Assembly (NCBI GenBank): GCA_003131625.1
Contig: PKVY01000081.1
Location: forward strand, 27,232-91,231
From: Acidobacterium sp.
GTDB lineage: Bacteria; Acidobacteriota; Terriglobia; Terriglobales; Acidobacteriaceae
Direction of reading: 5' to 3'
Length of the DNA: 64,000 nucleotides
Shown: positions 16,534 to 25,672 of the stretch, one piece after another
How positions within the stretch are numbered: the stretch's first letter is position 1
Layout of the letters: every line of letters begins with the position of its first letter
Position numbers and translations under genes: made by a program
The notes under the pieces: generated by a model
What the model was told of the DNA's origin: nothing
Databases searched by the model: none
The model's input: the letters and a program-made list of their open reading frames with translations, nothing else

Positions 16534-18246
16534 TTGCAGAAAACGAAGTTATTTCCGTCGCCCCCATCGGCGGTTCAAGCTGCCCGCACCGTTGTTCGTC
16601 TCACCGCGGGCCGGGCGAGGACCCGGTGGGAGCTGCTGCTGGCAGTTCCGCTCCTGTTGGGGCCGCTCTCGTTTGCGCAGGATACTGGCCCCCTGGCGCC
16701 GCAGGCGCTGGCCGCGCTTCCGGACGCGCCGGTTCCCGCGGCTTCTGTGACAGAAGGGGCGAAGGCCGAGTCTACGAGCGTTGTTGCAGTGAGCGCGCCG
16801 CGCGATCATGTGTCGCCGGAAGATTGTTCGCTGGATACGACGCATTCGCGGAGATGCCGGGTTCACTGGGGCCATTTGACCCTCACGACGACGCTGTTCA
16901 ACGCTTTTGAAGACGCAGGCAATCTGTACACCGGCTACTGGTATCGCGAGGAGACAACCAAGGGTGACTGGTGGGATCGCTATATCAATTCCGCTTCGGA
17001 CTGGGTATGGAATCGATGGCCGGACTACAATCCCTTCCTTGACGATTACGTAGGGCACCCGATGATGGGCGCCATCACCAACGATCTGTGGATCCAGGAC
17101 GATCCGAAGAGTATGACGGTCGGGCCGTCGAACACATGGCCCTACTGGCGGCGGATGCTGCGCGCCGGCGCGTTTTCGACCGCATATAGTTTTTGGTGGA
17201 AGCTGGGCCCGACCGGGGAAGCGTCGATCGGGCACAACGGCGACCACGCCGAACCTTACGGAAACGGACACATCAGCAACGAAACGGGCTGGGTGGAGCT
17301 GGTGACCACGCCGGTGGGCGGAGCCCTGTGGACGATGGGCGAGGATGTGCTGGACAAGCACGTCGTCGCTCCAGTGGAAGGTGATGGGCGCAATCCTTTT
17401 GCGCTGCTGGGGCTGAGTTTTCTGGAGCCGGCGCATGCGACGGCGAACATTTTCCGCTTCCGGCCACCCTGGTACCGGGATGATCGGGTGGTCAAGGCGA
17501 AGTCGTTCTGGAGCGATCCTGTCGGCGAGAACGAGGTGCGGTTCGAGAAAGCAGAGACTGGACCGAGCGGAAGCACGAGTGGGGCTGAGGGTGAGGCGAA
17601 CACGGTGTCTTCGGTGGTCCCGGGGGTTTCCCCTGTGGTCCGGAGCGCGAGTTCGGCGGGAGAATTGCCGGTGTGGCCGCATCCAGGAGGCGAGCACGAG
17701 TTTGGAGCGTGGTGGGGACTCTCGCTGATGAGCGGGCATCTCTGGGGCTACTCCGGTGACGTGAAATATATGCCCATCGATGTGCGATACAGCTATCTGA
17801 TCAGCCCGCACGACAGCTGGACGCTGCGCTACGCTCCGGAATTGACGGCGCTGGCGATGCTGGATTGGCCGGTGCCAGGAGCTGTGCCTACCAAGAATCA
17901 ACCGTATACCCAGTACCTGCGCACGCGGGCCTATGGCAGCGGCTTTAGCCCGGTTGGATTCGAGACGGATTTTCTGCCGGCAAAACGGATCCAGCCTTTC
18001 CTGAGCACGAACGGCGGGTTCGTTTATTACGACGAGCGCGTGCTCTCCCCGCAAGGATCGCAGTGGATGTACACAATCGATTTCGGCTGCGGGCTGCATA
18101 TTTTCCGTAAGGCGCGCCAGGACTGGAGCCTTGGCTACCGGTACCAGCATCTGTCCAATGCAAACATCAGCCAGCACAATCCGGGAACGGACACAAATGT
18201 GTTCTATGTTGCGGTGTCGCGCTTCCGCAGCAAGGGATATCGCTAG
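16534..18246 (+). CDS. DUF3943-like protein fused to a PagL-like C-terminal domain
   Basis: 570 residues with a late signal peptide (RTRWELLLAVPLLLGPLSFA). The first half carries the DUF3943-type blocks: NPFLDDYVGHPMMGAITNDL, SFWWKLGPTGEASIGH, ELVTTPVGGALWTMGEDVLD. After a Ser/Gly-rich linker the last 170 residues look like an outer-membrane barrel of the lipid A deacylase family, ending with LGYRYQHLSNANISQHNPG, which contains the His-x-Ser-Asn motif of PagL. Removal of the 3-O acyl chain of lipid A is the inferred activity. TTG 16534 is the only plausible start in reach and is uncertain. Monocistronic. Confidence 0.65.
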   Translation: MQKTKLFPSPPSAVQAARTVVRLTAGRARTRWELLLAVPLLLGPLSFAQDTGPLAPQALAALPDAPVPAASVTEGAKAESTSVVAVSAPRDHVSPEDCSLDTTHSRRCRVHWGHLTLTTTLFNAFEDAGNLYTGYWYREETTKGDWWDRYINSASDWVWNRWPDYNPFLDDYVGHPMMGAITNDLWIQDDPKSMTVGPSNTWPYWRRMLRAGAFSTAYSFWWKLGPTGEASIGHNGDHAEPYGNGHISNETGWVELVTTPVGGALWTMGEDVLDKHVVAPVEGDGRNPFALLGLSFLEPAHATANIFRFRPPWYRDDRVVKAKSFWSDPVGENEVRFEKAETGPSGSTSGAEGEANTVSSVVPGVSPVVRSASSAGELPVWPHPGGEHEFGAWWGLSLMSGHLWGYSGDVKYMPIDVRYSYLISPHDSWTLRYAPELTALAMLDWPVPGAVPTKNQPYTQYLRTRAYGSGFSPVGFETDFLPAKRIQPFLSTNGGFVYYDERVLSPQGSQWMYTIDFGCGLHIFRKARQDWSLGYRYQHLSNANISQHNPGTDTNVFYVAVSRFRSKGYR

Positions 18247-18311
18247 TAATCTAACCAGACGATAAAAGCAGCGGTATCATGATAGCCGCTCTCCCGGAAT
18301 GCGAGGCTATC

Positions 18312-19160
18312 ATGTCTCTTGTCCAGCGTGCGCTGCTTTGCGCCGCGGTGCTCTTCACGACTCCGTACCTTCTTCACGCCGACAACGAATCCAAAATTGC
18401 GGGCCGCTTGCAGAATCTGCGCTCTCTTTCCGACGCGCAGAGGCCCGGGGCTACAGTTCAGTTAGCTGCCGATGTCCAAGCGTTGCCTCCCGGTCCCAAC
18501 AAGGTGAAGCTGGCCGATGACCTGGCCCATCTGGTGACGGAAGGCGACCAGGGACAGGCGACGGTTCAGGCGGTCGCCGACGCGCTGCGGCAGTCTTTGT
18601 CGGAGACGCCGGTGCCTTCGAAGAAAGGCGAGACACCGATGCCCTATATGGACCTCGCCAACCTTGTGCGCTACGAGGGCGCAGCGGAGGAACTGAACGA
18701 CCCACTGTATGCGAAAGCGCAGCAGACCCTCGTGGACGAGGAAACCGAAATTGCGAAGGCGGACTTCACGCTGAGGGATCTTCACGGAAAGAAATGGACG
18801 CTTTCCGAACTGCGCGGGAAGATCGTGATGGTGAACTTCTGGGCGACGTGGTGCGGCCCGTGCAAACTGGAGATGCCCAATCTCGACTTCTTCTATACCC
18901 GGTTTCAGTCGCAGGGCCTGGTGGTGCTGTCCATCACCAGCGAGGAAGGGTTCAAGGTTGCTTCCTACACGAGCGCATGGAATTATCATCCGCCCATCCT
19001 GATCGATGTGGGAGGGAAAGTCTTTCAGCAATTCCATATACAGGGAGTTCCGAGGACCTTTCTTTTCGATCGCGACGGGAAGCTGCTGGCGGAGGCCATC
19101 GACCAACGGACGCAACGGCAGTTTCTGGTGATGCTGTCGAAGACCGATCTGCACCCGTAG
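18312..19160 (+). CDS. TlpA-type thiol-disulfide oxidoreductase
   Basis: 282 residues. A signal peptide (MSLVQRALLCAAVLFTTPYL) exports it. An N-terminal helical region of about 110 residues precedes a thioredoxin fold with WCGPC (Cys181, Cys184) in FWATWCGPCKLEMPNL and the cis-Pro loop GVPRTFLFDRDGK. A periplasmic thiol reductant, for cytochrome c maturation or outer-membrane protein repair, is the usual role. ATG 18312 is chosen for the signal peptide and the nearby GAGG; an ATG at 18279 is in frame. Follows the PagL-like gene by 65 bases. Confidence 0.88.
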   Translation: MSLVQRALLCAAVLFTTPYLLHADNESKIAGRLQNLRSLSDAQRPGATVQLAADVQALPPGPNKVKLADDLAHLVTEGDQGQATVQAVADALRQSLSETPVPSKKGETPMPYMDLANLVRYEGAAEELNDPLYAKAQQTLVDEETEIAKADFTLRDLHGKKWTLSELRGKIVMVNFWATWCGPCKLEMPNLDFFYTRFQSQGLVVLSITSEEGFKVASYTSAWNYHPPILIDVGGKVFQQFHIQGVPRTFLFDRDGKLLAEAIDQRTQRQFLVMLSKTDLHP

Positions 19161-19189
19161 CTCAGCCGGGAGACCGCCGGTTCCAGGTT

Positions 19190-20449
19190 TCAGCTCACTG
19201 TGTGTGTGGCCAGGGTTACGGTGACGACGTCGTCCGGCGTTTTCGTTGTGCCGCCGTCGCTCTGCGGATGGAATTCGACGGTCAATGTTGTGGCGTTCAC
19301 GATGACGCGCAGATAGCCGTAGTCCGTGCCGTCATAGCTTTCGAGCGTCAGAGTGCTGTCGATGGGATAGGGTGTGCGGAAAGTGCCGCGCATCGTTTCC
19401 AGGGGCGAGTGGCCGCCGCAGCCGGCGACGATGTAGGGAATCGAAAGGCCATTGATGGTGCGGGTATAGCGCTGGTAGTTGTGCGCGTGGCCGGCGAAGA
19501 CCGCGTGCGGCCAGGCGCCCGCGGCGGTGCAGGCGCTGTCGATATCGGCCAGCATGTCGGGGCTGCCGCCGTGCGTGGTGCCGCCGGTGAAGGGCGGATG
19601 ATGCACGGCGATGATGACGGCTCCGGTGAACTTGTCGCTTTTGACACGCTTGAGGGCGGCGGTTAGAAAGGCGATCTGGCGCTGATCGAGGGTGGTGTAA
19701 GTCCCCTTCTGATCGGAGATGACGCCGGGATCCTCGAGAACATTGCTGTAGAGGCCGAAGATACGCACGAAGGGTGCTTCGAGCGTGAAGTAGACGCCGG
19801 GCTGAATCATGGTGGTGCGGATCAGACCGCCGGCGTCGGGCGAGGGCGCAGCGGAAGGGGCGCAGAAATTGCGCAGGAAAGCTTCGAGGGTGGTCTCGGG
19901 ATCGCCCGACCAGACAACGCCGTCATGATTGCCGGGAATGGCGATGATGGGCGCGGGATAGCTGCGGAAGGGTTCGTAGAACTGGTCGTAGTAATACGTT
20001 GCTTCGCCGAAGTAGTAGACGACGTCGCCGAGATGGTAGAAGAACGAGGGCACGTCGGCGGGGTTGGCTTCGCTGAAGTCGGCGACCATTTTGTCCGCGA
20101 CCAGACTCTGCGTGTTGGGGCCTTTGACGCTGCCGGTGTCGCCGACGCAATGGAAGACGACCTGGCCGGAGGCGGTGATCGCCTGGATCTTCGCCGCTCC
20201 CTGGGTGCCATAGACCTGCTGGAGCGGGAGGACGGGCTCCACGGCGTTGCCCGCCGGCTGCGGTACGGGCTCGACCGAGGCGATTTCCTTGTCGGTCTGA
20301 TCGGTGACCGGGTCTTTGAAACCGGTTGGGTCGGGCGAGGGCTGGGGCTGCGCGAAGACGGGATCGCCGGCAGCTGCGGCCGGATGGGGTGGCTTCCGTG
20401 GATGCTTCCTGGGCTTGGGCTTCGGTGCAGTCGCAGTGTGTCTAGGCAT
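19190..20449 (-). CDS. Calcineurin-like metallophosphoesterase
   Basis: 419 residues. The two-metal site motifs appear in order: CVGDTG, YHLGDVVYY, IPGNHDG, VHHPPF and GHAHNYQRY, as in purple acid phosphatase-like enzymes. A Lys/Pro-rich N-terminal tail of about 80 residues precedes the domain, and there is no convincing signal peptide. Phosphomonoesterase or phosphodiesterase activity is inferred; the substrate is unknown. AGGAGAGG lies just upstream of the start. Monocistronic, convergent with tlpA. Confidence 0.88.
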   Translation of the reverse strand: MPRHTATAPKPKPRKHPRKPPHPAAAAGDPVFAQPQPSPDPTGFKDPVTDQTDKEIASVEPVPQPAGNAVEPVLPLQQVYGTQGAAKIQAITASGQVVFHCVGDTGSVKGPNTQSLVADKMVADFSEANPADVPSFFYHLGDVVYYFGEATYYYDQFYEPFRSYPAPIIAIPGNHDGVVWSGDPETTLEAFLRNFCAPSAAPSPDAGGLIRTTMIQPGVYFTLEAPFVRIFGLYSNVLEDPGVISDQKGTYTTLDQRQIAFLTAALKRVKSDKFTGAVIIAVHHPPFTGGTTHGGSPDMLADIDSACTAAGAWPHAVFAGHAHNYQRYTRTINGLSIPYIVAGCGGHSPLETMRGTFRTPYPIDSTLTLESYDGTDYGYLRVIVNATTLTVEFHPQSDGGTTKTPDDVVTVTLATHTVS

Positions 20450-20533
20450 CGTCCTCTCCTGGGAAGAGAATAGGCGATTCTGACGATCAGGATGTGAATG
20501 GCTGGTTGCGCGTTGGTTTTTGGGACTTCGGGC

Positions 20534-21310
20534 TTACTCGGAGTGCGGCTTGCCGAAGTGGTAGCTCAACGCCACGGTCGCGTTCATGACGTCGAGGCCG
20601 GGATTGGACGGGGTCATGAAGCCATTGGAAAAATGAAAGTCGCCCCACAGGCCGAGGCGGAGGTCGTAACGCGGCGATGCCTTCACCAAAATGCCCAAGG
20701 ACGACTGAAGAGTGAAGTTCTCATAGGTGGACGAGGGGGAGAGCGCTTTTTGATTGAAAGCGAGCATGCCTCCCTTGAAGAGGAGAAACGGTTTCAGGCT
20801 CTTGTTGCTGCGCCATTCCATGCGCAAGCCGATGGGAGAAATGCCGACACCGTAGAGGTTTTTGCGGCCGGGACCAATCGTATCGCCCCACAGATCGGTT
20901 TTTGCAGGTTCATTGAGGATCATGATCGGCAGAATTTCTGCGACGTAGTCCATCTGCGCGCCCAGGAAGTAGTCCCAGGAATGGCGGTCGTACTCGATGC
21001 CGCCGGTGTAGAGATGGCTGCTGCCGCCGCCGGCAAAGATGTAGTAATGGCCAAAGGAGTCGAGACCTTCGAAGGCAATTTCGCGTTCCGGCGGCTGTTT
21101 GACCGGGGCCGGTTGGGTTTCGACGAGGGAGCCGGTGGAAATGGCGGTTGTCGCCGGTGAGGGAGGAGGAGCCGTTTCCTGCGCGCGAGCCCATGGCAAG
21201 CCGGTCACGGAGAGAGCGGCGAGCAGGATGGTGCATTTCAGGAAAGCGCCGCAGGGGCGCCGGTTCCGGAGCGCGCCACCCACCGACCGAGCAAGCCAGT
21301 TCGTCAGCAA
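20534..21310 (-). CDS. PagL-like acyloxyacyl hydrolase (lipid A deacylase)
   Basis: 258 residues. A signal peptide (about 24-44, ILLAALSVTGLPWARA) is followed by a Pro-rich linker and an 8-strand outer-membrane barrel. Near the C-terminus, WGDFHFSNGFMTPSNPGLD holds the His-x-Ser-Asn catalytic motif and NPG turn of the PagL family, and the protein ends with aromatic-rich ALSYHFGKP. PagL removes a 3-O-linked acyl chain from lipid A at the outer membrane. It is the second such domain within 5 kb. The start is TTG 21310; no stronger in-frame alternative is seen. Confidence 0.72.
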   Translation of the reverse strand: MLTNWLARSVGGALRNRRPCGAFLKCTILLAALSVTGLPWARAQETAPPPSPATTAISTGSLVETQPAPVKQPPEREIAFEGLDSFGHYYIFAGGGSSHLYTGGIEYDRHSWDYFLGAQMDYVAEILPIMILNEPAKTDLWGDTIGPGRKNLYGVGISPIGLRMEWRSNKSLKPFLLFKGGMLAFNQKALSPSSTYENFTLQSSLGILVKASPRYDLRLGLWGDFHFSNGFMTPSNPGLDVMNATVALSYHFGKPHSE

Positions 21311-21641
21311 AAGTCACCCGTGGAGCAGGAAGTCACTTCAACCGGGACGCAGATGCTCATTGCGGGACAGTTAAGCGAACCGTAGTACTGTTCGCCGGGG
21401 CTGTCAAGAAGGTAATCGGCGATGGGAACTCATGGGGATAACGGAGGTGGGTTGCAGTCGCATGCCAGGACTGCCAAAAAGTTCGGGAAATGTACAACGA
21501 AAGGTTCTTGTTTGGCGCAACAAATGCGGTAAAGTGCCGATTCATATACAACAACAAGCTTCTTCAGCCGGTGGGAGCCGGAGAAGCCAGGGTGTATCCC
21601 TATCTCCAATACCGGCTTGGCGAAGAAGCGCGGAGGAAACG
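21311..21641. other. Intergenic region, divergent promoters expected
   Basis: 331 bases between two divergently transcribed genes, so promoters for both should lie here. A short hairpin (TTGTT...AACAA) and AT-richer patches are visible around 21510-21560. I see no riboswitch signature, tRNA or repeat. Confidence 0.4.
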
Positions 21642-22163
21642 ATGATTCCCGAACGCCACCCCTTGCGCCAGCTGTTTCATGAGGTCGTTGCCGGTTGCTA
21701 TCACAGACACACCGGAATCGACGACCCGGAATTGACCTCGTATATCGGGGACTTGTTGACGGAATTTACCGCGACGGAGAGCCTCTACAGCATCCGGGAC
21801 CCGGAGGGGAGACCGGTGAGGGATCTGCGAGACATGATCGCAGCGTCGGACCCGGTCTTTGGCGTGGCGGCCTCTTTTGACGAGGAGCGTAAAGTGCGCC
21901 GGCACATTGGCGACTATGCCCTGTTCGCCACCGGGATGTATCCGGAGTCGACGCAGTTGTGGCGGCACAGCGGGGAATCGGGGTTCGCGGAGATGGTGCA
22001 GACGGGCAAGGAGAGCTACTACATCGTCTCGCAGTTCGACCTGTTCGAGTACCGGGACGAGGCGCCTTTGTTTGCGCAGTTGTCGAGCGAATTTGAGCGC
22101 TGCATGCACGGGCTGAAGCACGTCCGTGAAGAGCTGGACCGGATGGGCGGGATGATTCAGTAA
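21642..22163 (+). CDS. Conserved-looking cytoplasmic protein, unknown function
   Basis: 173 residues, start fixed by GGAGG 5 bases before ATG. Soluble and acidic; begins MIPERHPLRQLFHEVVAGCY and contains DPELTSYIGDLLTEFT, an extended charged helix region and a C-terminal helix (FERCMHGLKHVREELDRMGG). No enzyme motif, signal peptide or membrane segment. The density of conserved-type aromatic and charged residues suggests a real globular protein. I do not recognise the family. A heptanucleotide array starts right after the stop. Confidence 0.75.
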   Translation: MIPERHPLRQLFHEVVAGCYHRHTGIDDPELTSYIGDLLTEFTATESLYSIRDPEGRPVRDLRDMIAASDPVFGVAASFDEERKVRRHIGDYALFATGMYPESTQLWRHSGESGFAEMVQTGKESYYIVSQFDLFEYRDEAPLFAQLSSEFERCMHGLKHVREELDRMGGMIQ

Positions 22164-22166
22164 GAC

Positions 22167-22203
22167 AGGGTACAGGTTGCAGGGTACAGGTTGCAGGGTA
22201 CAA
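22167..22203 (+). repeat. Heptanucleotide array (copy C)
   Basis: Units of 7 alternate between CAGGGTA and CAGGTTG, with G-runs starting at 22168, 22175, 22182, 22189 and 22196. It follows the TAA of the preceding gene by 4 bases. Confidence 0.85.
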
Positions 22204-22276
22204 GTGCGGCGCGGAGACCGCAGGGTTTGGTTGTTGAGGCGCGCCTTGAATCTGAGCGTGCCGTGGACCGAAACTC

Positions 22277-23857
22277 TCAGCGCTTTGGCACGCGCTGGAA
22301 GAGCATAGCGAGTGGGATCGCGAGCAAGGCAAGCCATCCCAGCAAACTGAAGCTATCGGAATAAGCGAGCAGCGATGCCTGTTGCTCGACCATTCTGTAC
22401 ATCGCGCCCACCGCCATGTGGTGCGCAGTCCATGCGTCAAATCCGGACTGGGAGAGTTTGGCTTCGAGGCCGGCGACGACGCCGCTGGCCGTGTGTGCGC
22501 CGGCGGTGAGATGGCCAACGAGATAGTTCTGATGCACCTGTGAACGGCGTACCAGCAACGTGGTTGCGGTGGCGATGCCAATGCTGCCGCCGACGTTGCG
22601 CATCAGGTTGTAGATGCCGGAAGCATTGCCGATTTCCTCGCGGCGCAGCCTTCCCATCGCCATCGTCGTGAGCGGGACGAAGACGAGGCCGCCGCCGAAT
22701 CCGTTGATGATGTTCGGTACGGCGACCGACGACATGGAAATGCCCAGGTTCAGGTGGCTGAGCATGAGCGTGGAGACGCCGAAGATGGCGAGGCCGCTGG
22801 CCAGCATCACGCGGCCGTCGAACCGCGCCGCGATGCTTCCGGCGACCACCATGGCGAGCATGGAGCCGAGGCCGCGCGGACTAACGGCGAGGCCGCTGTC
22901 GAGGGCGGGATATCCCAGCAGGGTCTGGAGAAAGAGCGGGAGCATCGCGGTGACGCCGTAGAGGCCGAAGCCGAAGATGGCGGTGACGAGCGTGCCGACA
23001 AGGAAGTTGCGGTTGCGGAGCACGTGCAGTTGCACGATGGGATCGCGGCAGCGCAGCTCGCGGACGACGAAGGCGAGAAAGGCGGCGACCGAGATGAAGA
23101 ACGCACAGCGGATCCAGACGGCGCCGAACCAATCCGACTCCTGGCCTTTATCGAGCATGAGCTGCAGCGAGCCGAGCCACAGGGCCATAAAGGCGAAGCC
23201 GGCGTAATCGATGGCGGCGTGGAGAGTGCGGCGAAGGTACGGCGGATCTTCAATAAACATGCCGACGAGGAAAAGCGCCAGCACGCCGACGGGCAGGTTG
23301 ATGTAGAAAATCCAGCGCCAGGAATAGGTGTCGGTGATCCAGCCGCCCAGGGTGGGGCCGATGACTGGCGCGACCACGATGCCGGTGCCGTAGACGGCCA
23401 TCGCCGTCCCGTGCTCACGGGGTGGAAAGCTCTCCAGCAGGATGGCCTGGGCGATGGGCTGCATGCCGCCTCCGCCAACCCCTTGCAGGATGCGGGCAAG
23501 GATGAGCATGGGCATGTTGACGGCGAGACCGCAAAACAGAGAGGCCACGGTGAAGAGCACGATGGAGGCGATCAGGAGGCGCTTGCGACCGAGGCGGCCG
23601 GCGATCCAGCTGGTGGCGGGGATCATGATGGCGTTCGAAACCAGATAGCTGGTGAGCACCCATGTGGCCTCGTCGGTGGAGGCGGAGAGATTGCCGGCAA
23701 TATGCGGGAGGGCGACGTTCGCGACCGAGGAGTCAAGCACCACCATGAAGGTGGCGGTCATCACGGAGGCGGCGATCATCCAGCGATTCGCCGAAGGGGT
23801 CCACGGAGCGGGTTGGGGAGCGGCGCGTGCGAGCGGGATTGCGGGCGCGGAGGTCAA
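22277..23857 (-). CDS. DHA2-family drug/proton antiporter (EmrB/QacA type)
   Basis: 526 residues and about 14 transmembrane segments, the DHA2 branch of the major facilitator superfamily. Motif A appears as AGRLGRKRLL, the DHA2 motif as LDSSVANVALPHIAGNL, and motif C as GTGIVVAPVIGPTLGGWITD. EmrB-type pumps export lipophilic drugs in exchange for protons, usually with a membrane-fusion partner; no emrA or TolC gene is adjacent. The frame starts at TTG 23857; Met at 23779 is an alternative that begins just before helix 1. Confidence 0.9.
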   Translation of the reverse strand: MTSAPAIPLARAAPQPAPWTPSANRWMIAASVMTATFMVVLDSSVANVALPHIAGNLSASTDEATWVLTSYLVSNAIMIPATSWIAGRLGRKRLLIASIVLFTVASLFCGLAVNMPMLILARILQGVGGGGMQPIAQAILLESFPPREHGTAMAVYGTGIVVAPVIGPTLGGWITDTYSWRWIFYINLPVGVLALFLVGMFIEDPPYLRRTLHAAIDYAGFAFMALWLGSLQLMLDKGQESDWFGAVWIRCAFFISVAAFLAFVVRELRCRDPIVQLHVLRNRNFLVGTLVTAIFGFGLYGVTAMLPLFLQTLLGYPALDSGLAVSPRGLGSMLAMVVAGSIAARFDGRVMLASGLAIFGVSTLMLSHLNLGISMSSVAVPNIINGFGGGLVFVPLTTMAMGRLRREEIGNASGIYNLMRNVGGSIGIATATTLLVRRSQVHQNYLVGHLTAGAHTASGVVAGLEAKLSQSGFDAWTAHHMAVGAMYRMVEQQASLLAYSDSFSLLGWLALLAIPLAMLFQRVPKR

Positions 23858-23993
23858 TCGGTCCTCGCGCGGTGCGGTGAGGATTCAGGGCTCAACAAGC
23901 TACTGTAGTCCGTTGCGGCGAGGGCAGCGCCGCTGAAGTGGTCGCGCGCGGCGCGGCGCGGGTTACTTTCGGAAGGGCTCGGTGCTGGGGTGC

Positions 23994-24779
23994 TTAGGTC
24001 AGAGCGCGGTCGAGGTGCGTGTAGCCGCCGTCGACGACGATGATTTGGCCTGTGGTGTGGCCGCTCTGCGACGGAGACAGCAGAAAGACGGCCATTGCGG
24101 CGATCTCAGAGGCTTCGGTGAAGCGATGCCCGAGGGGAATGCGGCGGCGGATTTCGTCGAGCGCCTGCTGGGGGTTTTCGCGCGTGGAGATCCAGCGCTG
24201 GTAGAGCGGGGTCATCACTTCAGCCGGCAGGACCGCATTGGCGCGCACGCCGAAGGGGGCAAGCTCGGCAGCCCATTCGCGAGTCAAGGCAAGCTGGGCG
24301 CCTTTGGCGGCGGCGTAGGCGGAGGTTCCTCCCTGGCCGGTGAGCGCGACCTTGGAGCTGATGTTGACGATGGAGCCGCGCGAGGCCTTGAGCATGGGCA
24401 GCGCATAGTGCGCCATGGCGTAGTAGTGGACGAGATTCTGCTGCAGGCTCTCGACGAAGCGATCGGGCGAACCGGATTCGAGGCCGACCCCGTCGTTCGC
24501 GCCCGCGTTGTTGACGAGGCCGACCATGCGCCCGTACCGGCTGCGGACGTAGTCGATGGCGTGCTCGCACTGTTTGGTATCGGCGAGGTGCGCTTCGACG
24601 AAGTCGCATTTGCGCCTGCTGTTGAGCATTTCGGCGAGGAAGTTTTTGACGTTGTCGGAGGCGCGGCTGACGACCACCACCGTCGCGCCCTCGTCGAGGC
24701 AGGCGCGCGAGATGGCCTGGCCGATGCCGGCGCCGCCGCCGGTGACTACGATGACGCTGTCGTGGAGGCCGAGGTCCAT
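23994..24779 (-). CDS. SDR oxidoreductase (classical type)
   Basis: 261 residues of the classical SDR fold: cofactor loop TGGGAGIGQA, NNAG (VNNAGAND), catalytic Ser (NISSKVALTGQGG) and Tyr-x-x-x-Lys (AYAAAKGAQLAL), with the closing TGQIIVVDGGY. The sequence resembles sugar dehydrogenases such as L-fucose dehydrogenase, but the substrate is not certain. It lies 136 bases downstream of nothing co-directional, upstream of the MFS pump on the same strand (137-base gap), so weak coupling is possible. Confidence 0.88.
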   Translation of the reverse strand: MDLGLHDSVIVVTGGGAGIGQAISRACLDEGATVVVVSRASDNVKNFLAEMLNSRRKCDFVEAHLADTKQCEHAIDYVRSRYGRMVGLVNNAGANDGVGLESGSPDRFVESLQQNLVHYYAMAHYALPMLKASRGSIVNISSKVALTGQGGTSAYAAAKGAQLALTREWAAELAPFGVRANAVLPAEVMTPLYQRWISTRENPQQALDEIRRRIPLGHRFTEASEIAAMAVFLLSPSQSGHTTGQIIVVDGGYTHLDRALT

Positions 24780-24800
24780 GAAGGAAGGATAAGCTTGGAA

Positions 24801-24877
24801 TGGTCGGGGCGGAGGGATTCGAACCCCCGACCCTCTGCTCCCAAAGCAGATGCGCTACCAGGCTGCGCTACGCCCCG
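24801..24877 (-). tRNA. tRNA-Pro (UGG)
   Basis: 77 bases including an encoded CCA. Acceptor CGGGGCG pairs with CGCCCCG, the discriminator is A, the anticodon loop CTTTGGGAG carries TGG, and the T arm reads GGTTCGAATCC. Confidence 0.96.
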
Positions 24878-24953
24878 ACTGATGCGATTGTATCGCACGC
24901 GCATAGGCTCCTGAGCAGTGTTGGCGCGGGTTCGAGGGGTCAGCGCAGCGCGC

Positions 24954-25493
24954 TCACATGCGATGGGCAATCCAGATGAGGATGAGCAGGAGCACGATGA
25001 TGGGGGTCGCGAGGATAGCAAGCACTGCGGCGAGCAGGCTGAGCAGGAAAGCGTAGTCCTTCCAGGTGTGCTGGTGGGGCTGGTGGAGATGGCGCATCAT
25101 CAGCCGGTAATTGCGGCGGTTCGCCTTCCACGCGATGTCGAAGATGTCGCCGAAAAGCGGGATGGAGCCAATGAGCACCTCGATCGCGATGTTGACCATC
25201 ATGCGCACGAGGGTGATGTAAGGAACGCCGCGAATCCACGCGGCCAGGACAAGCACAAAGGAAGCGATGCCGGCGAGCACGTCGCCGAGGCCGGGGATGA
25301 GGCCGATGAGGCCGTCGAGCCCGACGCGAATGGGCGTGAAGGGGATGCGGAACCAGTCGTCGAGAAGATGGGCGAAGAAGTCGAGATTCTCGTCGGAGAA
25401 CCAGCGCTCAGCTCGCTTGCGCAGGGTAAGCGCGGGGCCCGGCGGAGGAGCGTTTGCGGGCGGCAGAATCTCGGGTTTTGCGGGCTCGGGCAT
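24954..25493 (-). CDS. DUF4112 membrane protein
   Basis: 179 residues. A Pro-rich N-terminus is followed by LDDWFRIPFTPIRVGLDGLI and the DUF4112 hallmark GLIPGLGDVLAG, then GSIPLFGDIFDIAWKANRRN. Two hydrophobic stretches in the domain and a strong C-terminal helix (FLLSLLAAVLAILATPIIV) predict an inner-membrane protein. Function is unknown for the family. The internal Met at 25493 is preferred to 25520. Confidence 0.82.
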   Translation of the reverse strand: MPEPAKPEILPPANAPPPGPALTLRKRAERWFSDENLDFFAHLLDDWFRIPFTPIRVGLDGLIGLIPGLGDVLAGIASFVLVLAAWIRGVPYITLVRMMVNIAIEVLIGSIPLFGDIFDIAWKANRRNYRLMMRHLHQPHQHTWKDYAFLLSLLAAVLAILATPIIVLLLILIWIAHRM

Positions 25494-25558
25494 GAGGTTT
25501 CGCGACGCGGCGCAGCGCAAGTGGGCTGTGCCGCCAATGCTACAATCAGGGTTGGTAT

Positions 25559-25634
25559 GGCGGCTATAGTTCAGTGGCAGAACACCGGACTGTGGCTCCG
25601 GGTGTCGTGGGTTCGACCCCCACTAGCCGCCCCA
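25559..25634 (+). tRNA. tRNA-His (GUG)
   Basis: 76 bases counted with the extra G-1 (25559), which opposes C73, the identity element of tRNA-His. Acceptor GCGGCTA pairs with TAGCCGC; anticodon GTG in CTGTGGC; CCA is encoded. Confidence 0.96.
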
Positions 25635-25672
25635 GATGATTGTTTCGCAGCCACTCCCGGCTGCATAGTCCC

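Noticed and set aside
16549-18177. 542-codon minus-strand frame opposite the DUF3943/PagL-like gene
   Set aside because: Arg/Pro-rich with no recognisable fold; the plus strand encodes clear domains.
21311-21641. Riboswitch (c-di-GMP or cobalamin type) in a 331-base gap
   Set aside because: GC-rich hairpins are possible but none of the conserved core motifs can be found.
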